From Eubacterium sp. (GTDB taxonomy: Bacteria; Bacillota; Clostridia; Lachnospirales; Lachnospiraceae): a stretch of 34,124 nt of DNA. The position numbers were made by a program, and so were the translations under genes. How positions within the stretch are numbered: the stretch's first letter is position 1; each line of letters begins with the position of its first letter. The notes under the pieces are model-generated. The model was not told the origin of the DNA, did not search any database, and was given only the letters and a program-made list of their open reading frames with translations. Shown here piece by piece: positions 21,944 through 30,554 of the stretch. The stretch spans positions 1 to 34,124 of the forward strand of contig JAFUCM010000027.1 of NCBI GenBank assembly GCA_017459675.1, given 5' to 3'.

Positions 21944-23206
21944 TCAACATGCATTGATGACATCACGCAGCAGTTCCCGCTCGGCGGCATCCGGATTCTT
22001 CAGAAATGCACAGCAGAGCTCGTAGGGATCCAACTGTTTCTCCGGTGTGACCGCAGCGGTGTAGTCAGCCGTCCGCACGTATTCCCGCCTGATTTCCAGC
22101 AGATACGGAAATGCGCTGCGGATCCGATCCTGAACATCTGAGAGGGATTCTTTTCCTGACTGCTTTTTATTTCCGGCTTCCGGATCCACAGCCGCTCCTG
22201 CACTTTCTGCGTCTGCACCCGCCGCTGCAAGTTCTCCCTCTGCGTATGCAGCATCTTCTGCTTCGTTCTGCAGTGTCACGGAGACGTAATCCTCGCACCG
22301 CTGTGCCAGAACCTCCTGCAGCGTCCCGCTGATTTTCCTTACCGCACGTTTCGGTGCCAGCGGCAAAACGGACGTCTGCATACATGCACCATTCGGATCT
22401 CCTGCCCGTTTTCCGGAAGCCTCCACAAGAATCACGCCTTTTTGCTGTCCCGCCTCACTGACGGAGCAGGCCAGCGGCGTCCCGCAGTAACGGAGCGTCT
22501 CCGCTCCCACTTTCATCGGTTTGTGAATATGGCCCAGTGCCGCATAGTCGAACGGCGCGAGCACCTCTGCCGAAACGGCATCGATATTGCCGGCTGTCCG
22601 GATCTCCGAATCCGCGCGGTCCACATCATCCGCATCTTTGCCGGCAGGCAGATAAAACTGATGGCTCACCAGTACATTCCGCTCTGATTCATTGATATCC
22701 TCCCGCGCAAGCAGTCTGCGCAGGCTCTCTTCATAGGATAAATTATTTCCGTTTTCATCCGTACCGACGATCTGCTTCACCATCGAGGGCTTCACAAACG
22801 GAAGCAGGTAGAAATTCACAGATCCGGCATCATCCCGCAGAACAACCTTCTCAATATAGTCGCTTTCTGTCTGCGGCGGCAGCCCGATCATGTGAATCCT
22901 CTGTTTTGCCAGAACATTCCGAAAGCAGTCCAGACGCGGACCGCTGTCATGGTTCCCACTGATCAGCATGATCTCCATGCCGGGCGCGGCTTCCGCCAGC
23001 TGATCGATAAAAGCATCAAAAAGTGCCACTGCCTCTGCCGACGGGACAGCTTTGTCATAGATATCTCCGGCAATCAGGATGGCATCCGGCTGTTCTGCTG
23101 CAGCAATGTCTGCGATCTGACGCAGAATAAATGCCTGATCCTCTGCCAGATCCCAGTTCATCAGCCGCAGTCCGATGTGCAAATCTGAAATATGAATCCA
23201 TTTCAT
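21944..23206 (-). CDS. sbcD: Exonuclease subunit SbcD
   Basis: The 420-residue Mre11-type metallophosphoesterase is the nuclease half of SbcCD. Metal motifs are ISDLHIG at the N-terminus, LIAGDIYDKAVPS, LISGNHDSGPRL, VLVSHQFY and ALGHIHKP. A low-complexity Ala/Gly/Glu/Asp insert of about 27 residues lies near residues 322-350, within the capping region, followed by the C-terminal SbcC-binding part. The ATG at 23206 follows AGGGGAT. It is 52 bp downstream of thpR and upstream of sbcC on the same strand. Confidence 0.95.
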   Translation of the reverse strand: MKWIHISDLHIGLRLMNWDLAEDQAFILRQIADIAAAEQPDAILIAGDIYDKAVPSAEAVALFDAFIDQLAEAAPGMEIMLISGNHDSGPRLDCFRNVLAKQRIHMIGLPPQTESDYIEKVVLRDDAGSVNFYLLPFVKPSMVKQIVGTDENGNNLSYEESLRRLLAREDINESERNVLVSHQFYLPAGKDADDVDRADSEIRTAGNIDAVSAEVLAPFDYAALGHIHKPMKVGAETLRYCGTPLACSVSEAGQQKGVILVEASGKRAGDPNGACMQTSVLPLAPKRAVRKISGTLQEVLAQRCEDYVSVTLQNEAEDAAYAEGELAAAGADAESAGAAVDPEAGNKKQSGKESLSDVQDRIRSAFPYLLEIRREYVRTADYTAAVTPEKQLDPYELCCAFLKNPDAAERELLRDVINAC

Positions 23207-23258
23207 AGTATAAATCCCCTGTGAATATCAGTAAGTTAAGGCCGCTCCCTCCACATTT

Positions 23259-23750
23259 TCAGCAGGAAAATATCTCCGTATATACCATCTTCCCGTTTTT
23301 CTGCTCCGACTTCATCAAGGATATTTTCTTAACCATCATTTCCGCTTGCGGCACCTTCACCTGCTTCCAGTTTCCGCTCATGTTGCGGATCAGCGTCACC
23401 TGCGGCACGAACTTCTGCCGGTCATAAGCAATTCCGGCAGCATCCAGCGCATCACGAACCGCCTTCGCTGTCCCGTTCAGGCCCTGGTTTCCTTTCGCCC
23501 CCGCCCAGAGCAGGTCCCCGAAACACCCGGCCTCTGACAGCGTGACCCGGAACGGTTTTACTTTCACTGTACGCATTGCTGCCTTTACCGCTTCCGCATC
23601 TTTGCATTCCCCGATAAACGCCAGTGTCATGTGCAGATTCTGGAGCGGCACATAATTCCCCTTTACACCGTTCTTCTTCAGCGCATGCATCATTTCCATC
23701 AGCGGTTTCTTGATTTCATCTGTGAATTGTATGGCGATAAACAGTCTCAT
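23259..23750 (-). CDS. thpR: ThpR-like RNA 2',3'-cyclic phosphodiesterase, second active-site His replaced
   Basis: The 163-residue 2H-family protein begins MRLFIAIQFTDEIKKPL, typical of ThpR (LigT), which opens 2',3'-cyclic phosphates on RNA ends. The first HxTx motif is intact (His40-Met-Thr42 in LHMTLAFIG). The second reads PQVTLIRN, so Gln117 stands where the second catalytic His belongs; the codon is CAG. Activity is probably reduced or lost, or the protein binds rather than cleaves. The ATG at 23750 follows GGAG with 7-nt spacing; the longer frame to 23804 runs through the glnA-thpR hairpin. It sits between glnA and sbcD. Confidence 0.87.
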   Translation of the reverse strand: MRLFIAIQFTDEIKKPLMEMMHALKKNGVKGNYVPLQNLHMTLAFIGECKDAEAVKAAMRTVKVKPFRVTLSEAGCFGDLLWAGAKGNQGLNGTAKAVRDALDAAGIAYDRQKFVPQVTLIRNMSGNWKQVKVPQAEMMVKKISLMKSEQKNGKMVYTEIFSC

Positions 23751-23768
23751 AATATACTCCATGTAGAA

Positions 23769-23792
23769 AGGCTGCCGCATCTGCGGCAGCCT
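23769..23792 (-). terminator. Hairpin after glnA, upstream of thpR
   Basis: AGGCTGCCGCA (23769-23779) and TGCGGCAGCCT (23782-23792) form a very strong stem. On the minus strand it is followed by TTCTACATGG, a poor U-tract that merges with the thpR ribosome site. It probably ends part of the glnA transcription and allows some read-through into thpR-sbcD-sbcC. Confidence 0.55.
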
Positions 23793-23813
23793 CGCATCAG
23801 TCAAATCTATGCT

Positions 23814-25247
23814 TTACAGATCAAAATACATCTCGTACTCCATCGGAGTCGGCATCTCAGTGTGACGCTGCAGATCTTTTCTGCGGTCGCGGATCCAGAT
23901 CTCTATCAGCTTCTCCGGGAATACGCCGCCGACGGTCAGGAAGTCATGATCTTTTGCCAGCGCTTTCAGCGATGAACCGAGGGACTTCGGAAGACCTTTG
24001 ATCTTCTCTTTCTCCTCATCGGACAGATTATAGAGGTTGAAGTCGTAGGGACCGTAACCCTCTGCCACCGGGTCAATCTGATTCTTGATACCGTCCAGGC
24101 CTGCCATCAGGATTGCCGCGTATGCGTAGTACGGATTGCAGGTCGCATCCGGGTTGCGCAGCTCGAAGCGCTTCTGATCCGGAGCCTTTGCATATGCCGG
24201 AATACGGATGACGGAACTTCTGTTTGCTGTTGCAAATCCGACGGTAACCGGTGCCTCGAAACCAGGCACGAGACGTTTGAAGGAGTTTGTGCTCGGATTG
24301 GTAAATGCACACAGTGCAGCGATGTGGCGCAGCACGCCGCCGATGAAATACAGCGCCGTCTGAGACAGCTGTGAATAGCCGTTCTCATCATAGAACAGCG
24401 GCTTGCCGTCCTTGAACATATGCATGTGTACATGAAGACCGTTTCCTGCCTCATTAAATACCGGCTTCGGCATAAAGGTGACGGTCTTGCCCTCGCGGAT
24501 CGCCTGGTTCTTGACGATGTACTTGGTCAGCATCGTCTTGTCCGCCATCTCCGTCAGGCCGCCGAACTCAACCTCGATCTCCAGCTGGCCCGGGCCGCCC
24601 ACCTCATGGTGGTGATATTTTACGCGGATACCCTGCTCTTCCATCTGCATTGCAACGCGGCTGCGGAAATCATACAGAATATCACTCGGCGGTGCCATAT
24701 GGTAGCCCGCCTTGTGGCCCATCTTATACGCAAGATTCTGCTCATCATCCTTTCCCGCATTCCAGATCGCCTGTTTTGTATCAATATGGAAGCCGGAGTG
24801 ATTAGCTTCATTTGCAATGCTGACATGATCAAATACATGGAACTCGAACTCCGGCCCGATCCGGTATTCATCCGCAATGCCGGTGCTCTTCATGTATTCT
24901 TCAGCACGCTTGCAGACATTACGCGGATCCTGGTCAAACGGCCGGTTGTGCGGATGATCGATAACAAATACATCGCCGATCATCGCCATTGTCTTGATCT
25001 CCATGAACTTGTCGATATAGGCACTTGTAATATCCGGGATAAAGACCATGTCGCTCTTCTCGATTGGCGCAAATCCGTAATTGCTGCCGTCAAAACCGAT
25101 ACCGCTCTTCAGTGTCTCTTCTGTGAAACGCTGTGCCGGAATGGTCAGATGACGCCATCTGCCGTTCAGGTCAATCATCATAAAATCGACCATCTTAACA
25201 TCATTGTCATCGATATAGCGCTTCAATTCATTGTAGGTACGGAACAT
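23814..25247 (-). CDS. glnA: Glutamine synthetase type I
   Basis: The 477-residue cytoplasmic enzyme makes glutamine from glutamate, ammonia and ATP. The N-terminal beta-grasp domain (VKMVDFMMIDLNGRWRH) is followed by SGIGFDGSNYGFAPIEKSDM, the metal-binding GPEFEFHVFD, GLHVHMHMFKDGKPLF, the substrate/ATP loop AFTNPSTNSFKRLVPGFEAP and ATANRSSVIRIP. The late NLYNLSDEEKEKIKGLP region corresponds to the loop carrying the adenylylated Tyr in other GSI enzymes. ATG 25247 follows AAAGGAG; the ORF frame extends to 25310 without a better site. It has its own promoter, overlapping the terminator hairpin of the export operon upstream. Confidence 0.96.
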   Translation of the reverse strand: MFRTYNELKRYIDDNDVKMVDFMMIDLNGRWRHLTIPAQRFTEETLKSGIGFDGSNYGFAPIEKSDMVFIPDITSAYIDKFMEIKTMAMIGDVFVIDHPHNRPFDQDPRNVCKRAEEYMKSTGIADEYRIGPEFEFHVFDHVSIANEANHSGFHIDTKQAIWNAGKDDEQNLAYKMGHKAGYHMAPPSDILYDFRSRVAMQMEEQGIRVKYHHHEVGGPGQLEIEVEFGGLTEMADKTMLTKYIVKNQAIREGKTVTFMPKPVFNEAGNGLHVHMHMFKDGKPLFYDENGYSQLSQTALYFIGGVLRHIAALCAFTNPSTNSFKRLVPGFEAPVTVGFATANRSSVIRIPAYAKAPDQKRFELRNPDATCNPYYAYAAILMAGLDGIKNQIDPVAEGYGPYDFNLYNLSDEEKEKIKGLPKSLGSSLKALAKDHDFLTVGGVFPEKLIEIWIRDRRKDLQRHTEMPTPMEYEMYFDL

Positions 25248-25356
25248 TGTGTAAAAACTCCTTTCGTTTTTGCCTGCGGTGCGGATGTCCCTATGATGTA
25301 TTATATACACGCAGGCACTGCACCACAGCCATCACATCCACATATAACTGTATTTC

Positions 25357-25385
25357 ATTATAAAATAGAACGTCCCGCGAAACAA
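25357..25385 (-). promoter_or_regulatory. glnA promoter
   Basis: On the minus strand TTGTTT (25385-25380), a 17-bp spacer and a perfect TATAAT (25362-25357) lie about 110 bp upstream of glnA. The -35 box sits in the loop and arm of the 25372-25402 hairpin. A second TATAAT-like site occurs nearer the gene (about 25301-25306). Confidence 0.55.
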
Positions 25386-25402
25386 GCAAAGTTCCGCGGG
25401 AC
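25372..25402 (-). terminator. Terminator-like hairpin after the ABC exporter genes
   Basis: GTCCCGCGAAAC (25372-25383) and GTTCCGCGGGAC (25391-25402) pair with one mismatch around a 7-nt loop. On the minus strand the stem is followed by GTTCTATTTTATAAT, a modest U-tract that is also the glnA promoter spacer and -10 box. Confidence 0.6.
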
Positions 25403-25431
25403 TTATATGATCTTACAGGTTCTTCTGTTTT

Positions 25432-25448
25432 CCGGCCGCTGCGGCCGG
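25432..25448. other. Very GC-rich hairpin downstream of the second ABC gene
   Basis: CCGGCCGC (25432-25439) and GCGGCCGG (25441-25448) are perfectly complementary around a single base. No U-tract follows in the minus direction. It may protect the 3' end of the exporter mRNA ahead of the terminator at 25372-25402. Confidence 0.5.
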
Positions 25449-25491
25449 TCTGTGCCTTCTGCAATTTGCACTTTTTAGACTTTGTATCTTT

Positions 25492-27678
25492 TTACGCTTT
25501 GTCGAGGCGCTGGCGTGCAACCAGCTCTGCGAATTCGCCGTTCTGCGCAATCAGCTCTTCATAGGTTCCGTCTTCGATGATTTTTCCGTCCTGCATGACG
25601 AGGATTCTGTCACAGTTCCGGATTGTGGAAAGGCGGTGTGCGATAATAATTCTGGTGCATTTGAGCTGATCGAGTGCGTCGGACACCTTCCGCTGGGTCT
25701 TGTTGTCCAGTGCGCTGGTTGCCTCGTCGAAGATCAGGATCTTCGGCTTCGGCGCGATGGCGCGCGCAATCATCAGACGCTGCTTCTGGCCGCCCGAGAT
25801 GCCGCCCTGGCCCTCGGAAATTACGGTGTGCATGCCCATTGGCATGTCACGGATATCGTCGGCAATACCGGCTATCTCCGCCGCCGCCCAGGCCTCATCC
25901 AGTGTGAGGTGGGGCGCCGAGATGGTAATATTTGAGAAAATATCGCCCTGCAGCAGATCACCGTTCTGAGTTACGACACCCATCTTCTTTCGCAGGGATC
26001 GCATATCGATCGAGTTGATATCTTTTCCGTCGTAATAAATGCCGCCCTTTTCCATTTTCTCAAAGCCAAGCAGCAGACGCACCAGCGTCGACTTTCCGCA
26101 TCCGGTCCGCCCTACAATCGCGATATAATCACCCGATCTGATTTTCAGGGAAAGATCGTCCAGCACATACGGCGTATTCTGATCATAGCGGAATGACACA
26201 TGGCTGATCTCGATATTGCCCGAGATACTCGTAACCACTTCCCTGTCTTCTGCCATCTCCGGCTCCGCCTTCAGAATCGGCTCTGCCATTTCCAGTACCG
26301 GCGGGATGGACGCGATCGAGATCGCGACACTGGCCAGCTGTGTAAACGCCGCCATAACCCGGCCATATGCAGCCGTAAACGCGAAGTAATGCGACGGACT
26401 CACCTGTGAAACAACTGCAAAATAATACAGAACGACATTTCCGATCAGGGAGATCGCCAGTGTCAGCACCGGATTGATTTTCAGAAACAGCGGCGGATTG
26501 TACTCCAGCTGCGCGCTGCGCGCATATTTTCTGCCCCACCGGGAGAACGCCCGCTTCTCGGAGCCTGAGAGACGCAGCTTCTGAATCCCGCTGACCATTG
26601 CAAAGCTGATGCCCTGCACTTCTGCGTTCACCTTCATCTTTTCCCGGTTGATCTGCATCTGCAGCAGCGCGGTCACAAAGCTCACCAGAACCGTTATAAT
26701 AATCACCACGATCGACGGCACCGTCAGCATCGGTGAGAAATTGACAATCTGCGTGATATACAGGAGCGAGAGCAGTGCACTGAGTGCCGTTGAGAACACG
26801 TTATTCAGCAGCACTTCACAGAGCGCCCGCACGGCCTGTACACGACTGGCCAGTTCACCGGATGCATATTTCCGGAAAAAGCTGACCGGCAGCATCAGAA
26901 TCCGCATCATAACCGCTGACTCCACACCCAGTGAAATCTTGGTGGATATCCTGCCCATAATTAATGTCTGGACAACATCCAGCAGTTTCGATGCAAATGC
27001 TGCACACAGCAGGAAAACAGCCATGCCCAGAAGAAGCGAAACACTTTTGCTCTGCAGCACCGGTCCGGTAACAGCCTGGTAAACACGCGGTTCGATCATG
27101 CCGACAAGTGTCACGCACAGCATTGCAAGGAAGACCCGGATCAGATCTCCTTCTGAAATACAGCTCTTCATATACAGAATCAGATCCGGAATCCGCAGAC
27201 GCTTCATCGGCAGCGGCTGGTAGAAACACAGCGCATCGCGCGAAAACATCTTTGCATTCTTGCGGTTTACACGCTGCATCTGCCCTGTGGCAGGATTGCG
27301 GAACCGATAACCATGAATCTTGCCGGGAATCAGCGCAACTGCCGCGTCGCTGTCCTCCATCGCCGCCAGCATCGGGCCGTAGGCATCCGTATACCAGCCT
27401 TCTTCCAGGACTACGCGCCGCGTCATCAGGCCTACCGGCCGCAGTGCATACTCCATCTGCTCTTCCACATCCTCAATGCCGTCTGGAATATTTGCCGGCT
27501 TACAGTGGTAATATTTTAGAATATCATCCAGCGCTTCCTGTGTGATTTCCAGTTTGTCCTGGTACTGCTGCGCCGCGCCGTTTCCGAGCACGGCATCTGC
27601 AATCTGCAGGAAAGAATCTTCAAACACACTTTGATCACTTCGGATACGTTCCCGGATTTGTTCGTCAAACCAACCCAT
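25492..27678 (-). CDS. NHLP-type export ABC transporter, permease/ATPase without peptidase
   Basis: The 728-residue protein belongs to the NHLM/NHLP bacteriocin export group. A unique N-terminal domain (1-~165) precedes six membrane segments (~185-460) and a nucleotide-binding domain with GRTGCGKSTLVRLL, ISGGQKQRLMIARAI, ILIFDEATSALD and an IIAHRLSTIRNCD switch His. It has no C39 peptidase, unlike the gene just upstream, and such pairs are thought to work together as one exporter. The ATG at 27678 follows AAAGGA, 13 bp after the preceding stop, indicating tight coupling. The final stop lies upstream of two hairpins and glnA. Confidence 0.93.
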   Translation of the reverse strand: MGWFDEQIRERIRSDQSVFEDSFLQIADAVLGNGAAQQYQDKLEITQEALDDILKYYHCKPANIPDGIEDVEEQMEYALRPVGLMTRRVVLEEGWYTDAYGPMLAAMEDSDAAVALIPGKIHGYRFRNPATGQMQRVNRKNAKMFSRDALCFYQPLPMKRLRIPDLILYMKSCISEGDLIRVFLAMLCVTLVGMIEPRVYQAVTGPVLQSKSVSLLLGMAVFLLCAAFASKLLDVVQTLIMGRISTKISLGVESAVMMRILMLPVSFFRKYASGELASRVQAVRALCEVLLNNVFSTALSALLSLLYITQIVNFSPMLTVPSIVVIIITVLVSFVTALLQMQINREKMKVNAEVQGISFAMVSGIQKLRLSGSEKRAFSRWGRKYARSAQLEYNPPLFLKINPVLTLAISLIGNVVLYYFAVVSQVSPSHYFAFTAAYGRVMAAFTQLASVAISIASIPPVLEMAEPILKAEPEMAEDREVVTSISGNIEISHVSFRYDQNTPYVLDDLSLKIRSGDYIAIVGRTGCGKSTLVRLLLGFEKMEKGGIYYDGKDINSIDMRSLRKKMGVVTQNGDLLQGDIFSNITISAPHLTLDEAWAAAEIAGIADDIRDMPMGMHTVISEGQGGISGGQKQRLMIARAIAPKPKILIFDEATSALDNKTQRKVSDALDQLKCTRIIIAHRLSTIRNCDRILVMQDGKIIEDGTYEELIAQNGEFAELVARQRLDKA

Positions 27679-27691
27679 TCGTTATCCTTTC

Positions 27692-29890
27692 TTATTCATT
27701 CGCGATCAGCTCCGTATAGGCACCGCCCTTCGCATACAGTTCCTCATGCGTACCGCGCTCTTTCACAACACCTTTTTCCAGCACAATGATCTCATCACAG
27801 TCGCGGATGGTGGAGAGTCTGTGCGCGATCACAATACACGTAATGCCTCTGTCGCGGATTGCTTTCACAACATCGTATTCCGTCTTGGCATCCAGTGCGC
27901 TTGTCGCCTCGTCCAGAATAATAATGGACGGATCCTGTGCCAGGACGCGCGCGATCTCCATGCGCTGCCGCTGCCCGCCGGAAAGATCCTTGCCGTTCTC
28001 CGTCAGTTTTCCTTTGTAGCCGCCCGGCCGCTTCAGAATATCATCGTGAATCTGTGCGTCTCTTGCCGCCAGAATCACTTCAAAATCCTCGATGGATTTG
28101 TCCCACATACGGATATTGTTCGCAATGGTATCCTCAAAGAGGACAATGTCCTGATCCACAACCGCCACGGATCCTGTAAAGACGCTTCTGTGAATATCAG
28201 AAATCGGCTTTCCGTCGAAAAGTATTTCACCGAACCACGGCGTATACAGTCCCGAAATCAGTTTGCTGATCGTGGATTTGCCGCAGCCGCTCGGCCCGAC
28301 AATCGCGACGGACTGGCCCTGCTTCAGTGACATGGAGAAATCTGTAATCACCGGACTGGCCAGCGGGGCGTACCCGAATGTCACATGATTCAGCTCCACC
28401 CGGCCGGACAGTTTTCCATAGTCCTCTTCCTCGGAGATTTCTTCATCCCTCACGTACGGATCATCCGGATACTGCATGACATCCTCGATCCGCTCCATCT
28501 GCGTCCGCATCTCCTGAATGGTCTGCCCCGCACCGATCAGTGTCGTTGCCGGCGCCATAAAGGACTGCAGAAATCCCTGGAATACAGTGATCATACCAAT
28601 GGTAAAATTCCCGCGCATTGCAAAATAGACGCCGAAAAAGAGTACCATATAATTCGCCGCGCTCTCAATGAAAAGCGGGATCACGCCCAGCTTTGCATTC
28701 ATAGCCTTAAATCGGACCTCCTGCGTATTGACAGAAGCCTGATAGCCGGACCATTTCCGGAAAAATCCGTTCTCCGCGCCGGCCGCGCGGATGGTTTCTG
28801 TCATGCTGATGCCAGCCAGTGTAGTGGCGGCGAGTTTTCCCTCGTCCCGCACCTGCACGCGCATCAGATTCACGCGTTTTGCCGAGATGTAGCGCGCCAT
28901 CAGCAGCTCGATCAGGATCGAAGCAATGCCCACAAGTGTCAGCACCGGACTGTAGCGCAGCATCAGTACCAGATATACAATCATCATGATCGTATTCAGC
29001 GCCAGCGGCGCAATCGTATTCACCAGCGTACTGGCAATCGATGCATTCGCTATCTGCCGCTGCATAATATCTCCCGTCATACGCTGCGAGAAAAATGAGA
29101 TCGGGAGACGCAGAATTTTCCACATATAGGATGCGTTGCCGATCACGGCCATTTTGCCGTTGATTTTCAGCGAATAAATCGTCTGCGTCCACTGCGTCAC
29201 CAGCTGGATCGCACAGAGCACGGAGAGAATCAAGATGAATGGATAAAACCATTCCGGATTCCGTCCGGTCAGCAGACGATCCATGAAAATACGCGTCATG
29301 ACCGGATTGATCACACCGAAGAGATACGTGATGAGCGACAAAAGCGTCACAAAAACAACGGCCGCTCCCGCGCCCTTCAGTCTTTTTTGTGCAAACGTAA
29401 GTGTGCTCGCCCGCTTGCCGGAGGGCTCAAAATTATCCCCCGGAACCGCAGCCAGTACAATGCCGGTAAACGCCCGGTCAAATTCCTCCATCGAAACTTT
29501 TACCGTGCCGCGCGCGGGATCATTGATCACTGCCTTGTTCCGTTTGAATCCGCACAGTACTACAAAGTGATTGAAGTTCCAGTGAATAATGCACGGATAG
29601 ATTGCATCCTCGCGGATTGCCTCCATCGACATACGGTATCCGCTGGCCTCAAATCCGTAGCTCTCCGCGGCCAAAAGTACATTCCTGGCATTGGAGCCGT
29701 CACGGGAAACACCGCAGTCCAGACGCACCTGTTCCAGCGGCACCCATTTATCATAGTAGGCCATTACCATTGCCAGACAGGCCGCGCCGCACTCCAGCGC
29801 CTCCAGCTGCATCACAACCGGAACTTTTGCCACGCCTTTCTCCAGCGGCTCTTTTATTTTTTTCTTTGCTGCACCTGTATTCCCGGACAT
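27692..29890 (-). CDS. NHLP-type export ABC transporter with C39 peptidase domain
   Basis: The 732-residue protein both cleaves and exports double-glycine peptides. The N-terminal C39 peptidase (~25-150) has QLEALECGAACL with catalytic Cys34, HWNFNHFVVL with His108 and NDPARG with Asp124, so all three catalytic residues are present. A six-segment membrane domain (~175-460) and a nucleotide-binding domain follow, with GPSGCGKSTISKLI, LSGGQRQRMEIARVL and IIILDEATSALD. The obvious substrate is the precursor encoded at 31050-30769. It sits between the adaptor-like gene (20-bp gap) and the second ABC gene. Confidence 0.95.
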   Translation of the reverse strand: MSGNTGAAKKKIKEPLEKGVAKVPVVMQLEALECGAACLAMVMAYYDKWVPLEQVRLDCGVSRDGSNARNVLLAAESYGFEASGYRMSMEAIREDAIYPCIIHWNFNHFVVLCGFKRNKAVINDPARGTVKVSMEEFDRAFTGIVLAAVPGDNFEPSGKRASTLTFAQKRLKGAGAAVVFVTLLSLITYLFGVINPVMTRIFMDRLLTGRNPEWFYPFILILSVLCAIQLVTQWTQTIYSLKINGKMAVIGNASYMWKILRLPISFFSQRMTGDIMQRQIANASIASTLVNTIAPLALNTIMMIVYLVLMLRYSPVLTLVGIASILIELLMARYISAKRVNLMRVQVRDEGKLAATTLAGISMTETIRAAGAENGFFRKWSGYQASVNTQEVRFKAMNAKLGVIPLFIESAANYMVLFFGVYFAMRGNFTIGMITVFQGFLQSFMAPATTLIGAGQTIQEMRTQMERIEDVMQYPDDPYVRDEEISEEEDYGKLSGRVELNHVTFGYAPLASPVITDFSMSLKQGQSVAIVGPSGCGKSTISKLISGLYTPWFGEILFDGKPISDIHRSVFTGSVAVVDQDIVLFEDTIANNIRMWDKSIEDFEVILAARDAQIHDDILKRPGGYKGKLTENGKDLSGGQRQRMEIARVLAQDPSIIILDEATSALDAKTEYDVVKAIRDRGITCIVIAHRLSTIRDCDEIIVLEKGVVKERGTHEELYAKGGAYTELIANE

Positions 29891-29910
29891 TGATTCCGAA
29901 ATTCCTTTCC

Positions 29911-30402
29911 TTAACTGTTAATCAAAAAACTGATCGGCGTGATAGACTCCACGACGATTTCCGCATCGTACGTCCCATCCGGCAGAGCCGTTTCCGCCGC
30001 TGCTGTTGCCGCGCCGGGTTTCACAGCATCTGTTGAACCGGTTTCCGCTGCTGCGGCAGCTTCCTGCGTTCCTGCATCCGGCTGCTCCTGCGTCACATAG
30101 CTGATCCGGGTCTTCTCGCTTCCGACACGCACTTCCATTCCCTCTTTCAGAACCACATCCGGGTGTGCCGGGTCCGCAGCCACAAGCTGCATCGTGCCGT
30201 CTTTTACAACCGCCTGCGCCTTACACGTTGTCTCCAGCCGGCCCACGGCCGAACAGACGATCAGGCCGGCCAGCAGAATAATTACCACCGCCAGGACCAG
30301 CCAGACACCCGGATTTGTCACGCGCATATAATCCTGCAGCTGCTCCGGTGAAGTGATCCGCTCCAGGCTCTTTTTTCTGAAAATCGACTGATTATTCTCC
30401 AT
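29911..30402 (-). CDS. Short NHLP secretion (HlyD-like) accessory protein
   Basis: The 163-residue membrane protein begins with a segment typical of NHLM secretion proteins (FRKKSLERITSPEQL, then VTNPGVWL). One membrane helix (~33-54) follows. The remaining extracytoplasmic part of about 110 residues has short beta-type stretches and an Ala/Thr/Glu/Gly low-complexity region (~105-145). Full-length members of roughly 400 residues carry coiled-coil and lipoyl domains, which are absent here. It is either a naturally short adaptor or one shortened by internal deletion with the frame kept. ATG 30402 follows AAGGAG; frames further upstream run through the promoter. First gene of the exporter operon. 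Confidence 0.8.
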   Translation of the reverse strand: MENNQSIFRKKSLERITSPEQLQDYMRVTNPGVWLVLAVVIILLAGLIVCSAVGRLETTCKAQAVVKDGTMQLVAADPAHPDVVLKEGMEVRVGSEKTRISYVTQEQPDAGTQEAAAAAETGSTDAVKPGAATAAAETALPDGTYDAEIVVESITPISFLINS

Positions 30403-30454
30403 GAGATAACACTCCTTAGGATTTTTTAATATTCGTTTTTCCGGTTGTTCTGTT

Positions 30455-30554
30455 CCGGATACCCCTGTATATCTTTCGAACAGATATTCTCTACTATGAT
30501 AACACAGTTTGCTAAAAAAACGAACCCAATCACGATGCCTGAAGGGGTATCCGG
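30455..30554. repeat. Perfect 12-bp inverted repeat bracketing the exporter promoter
   Basis: CCGGATACCCCT (30455-30466) and AGGGGTATCCGG (30543-30554) flank 76 bp that contain the only good promoter-like site before the exporter operon. The arrangement could be a recombinase-driven invertible promoter, paired operator sites, or a stem in the transcript. No recombinase gene is in the window. Confidence 0.7.
30496..30504 (-). promoter_or_regulatory. Extended -10 promoter element of the exporter operon
   Basis: On the minus strand TGTTATCAT is an extended -10 (TG-N-TATCAT), about 95 bp before the adaptor-like start codon. The -35 region (TTCGTT) is poor, suggesting that an activator is needed. 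It lies between the two arms of the inverted repeat. Confidence 0.5.
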
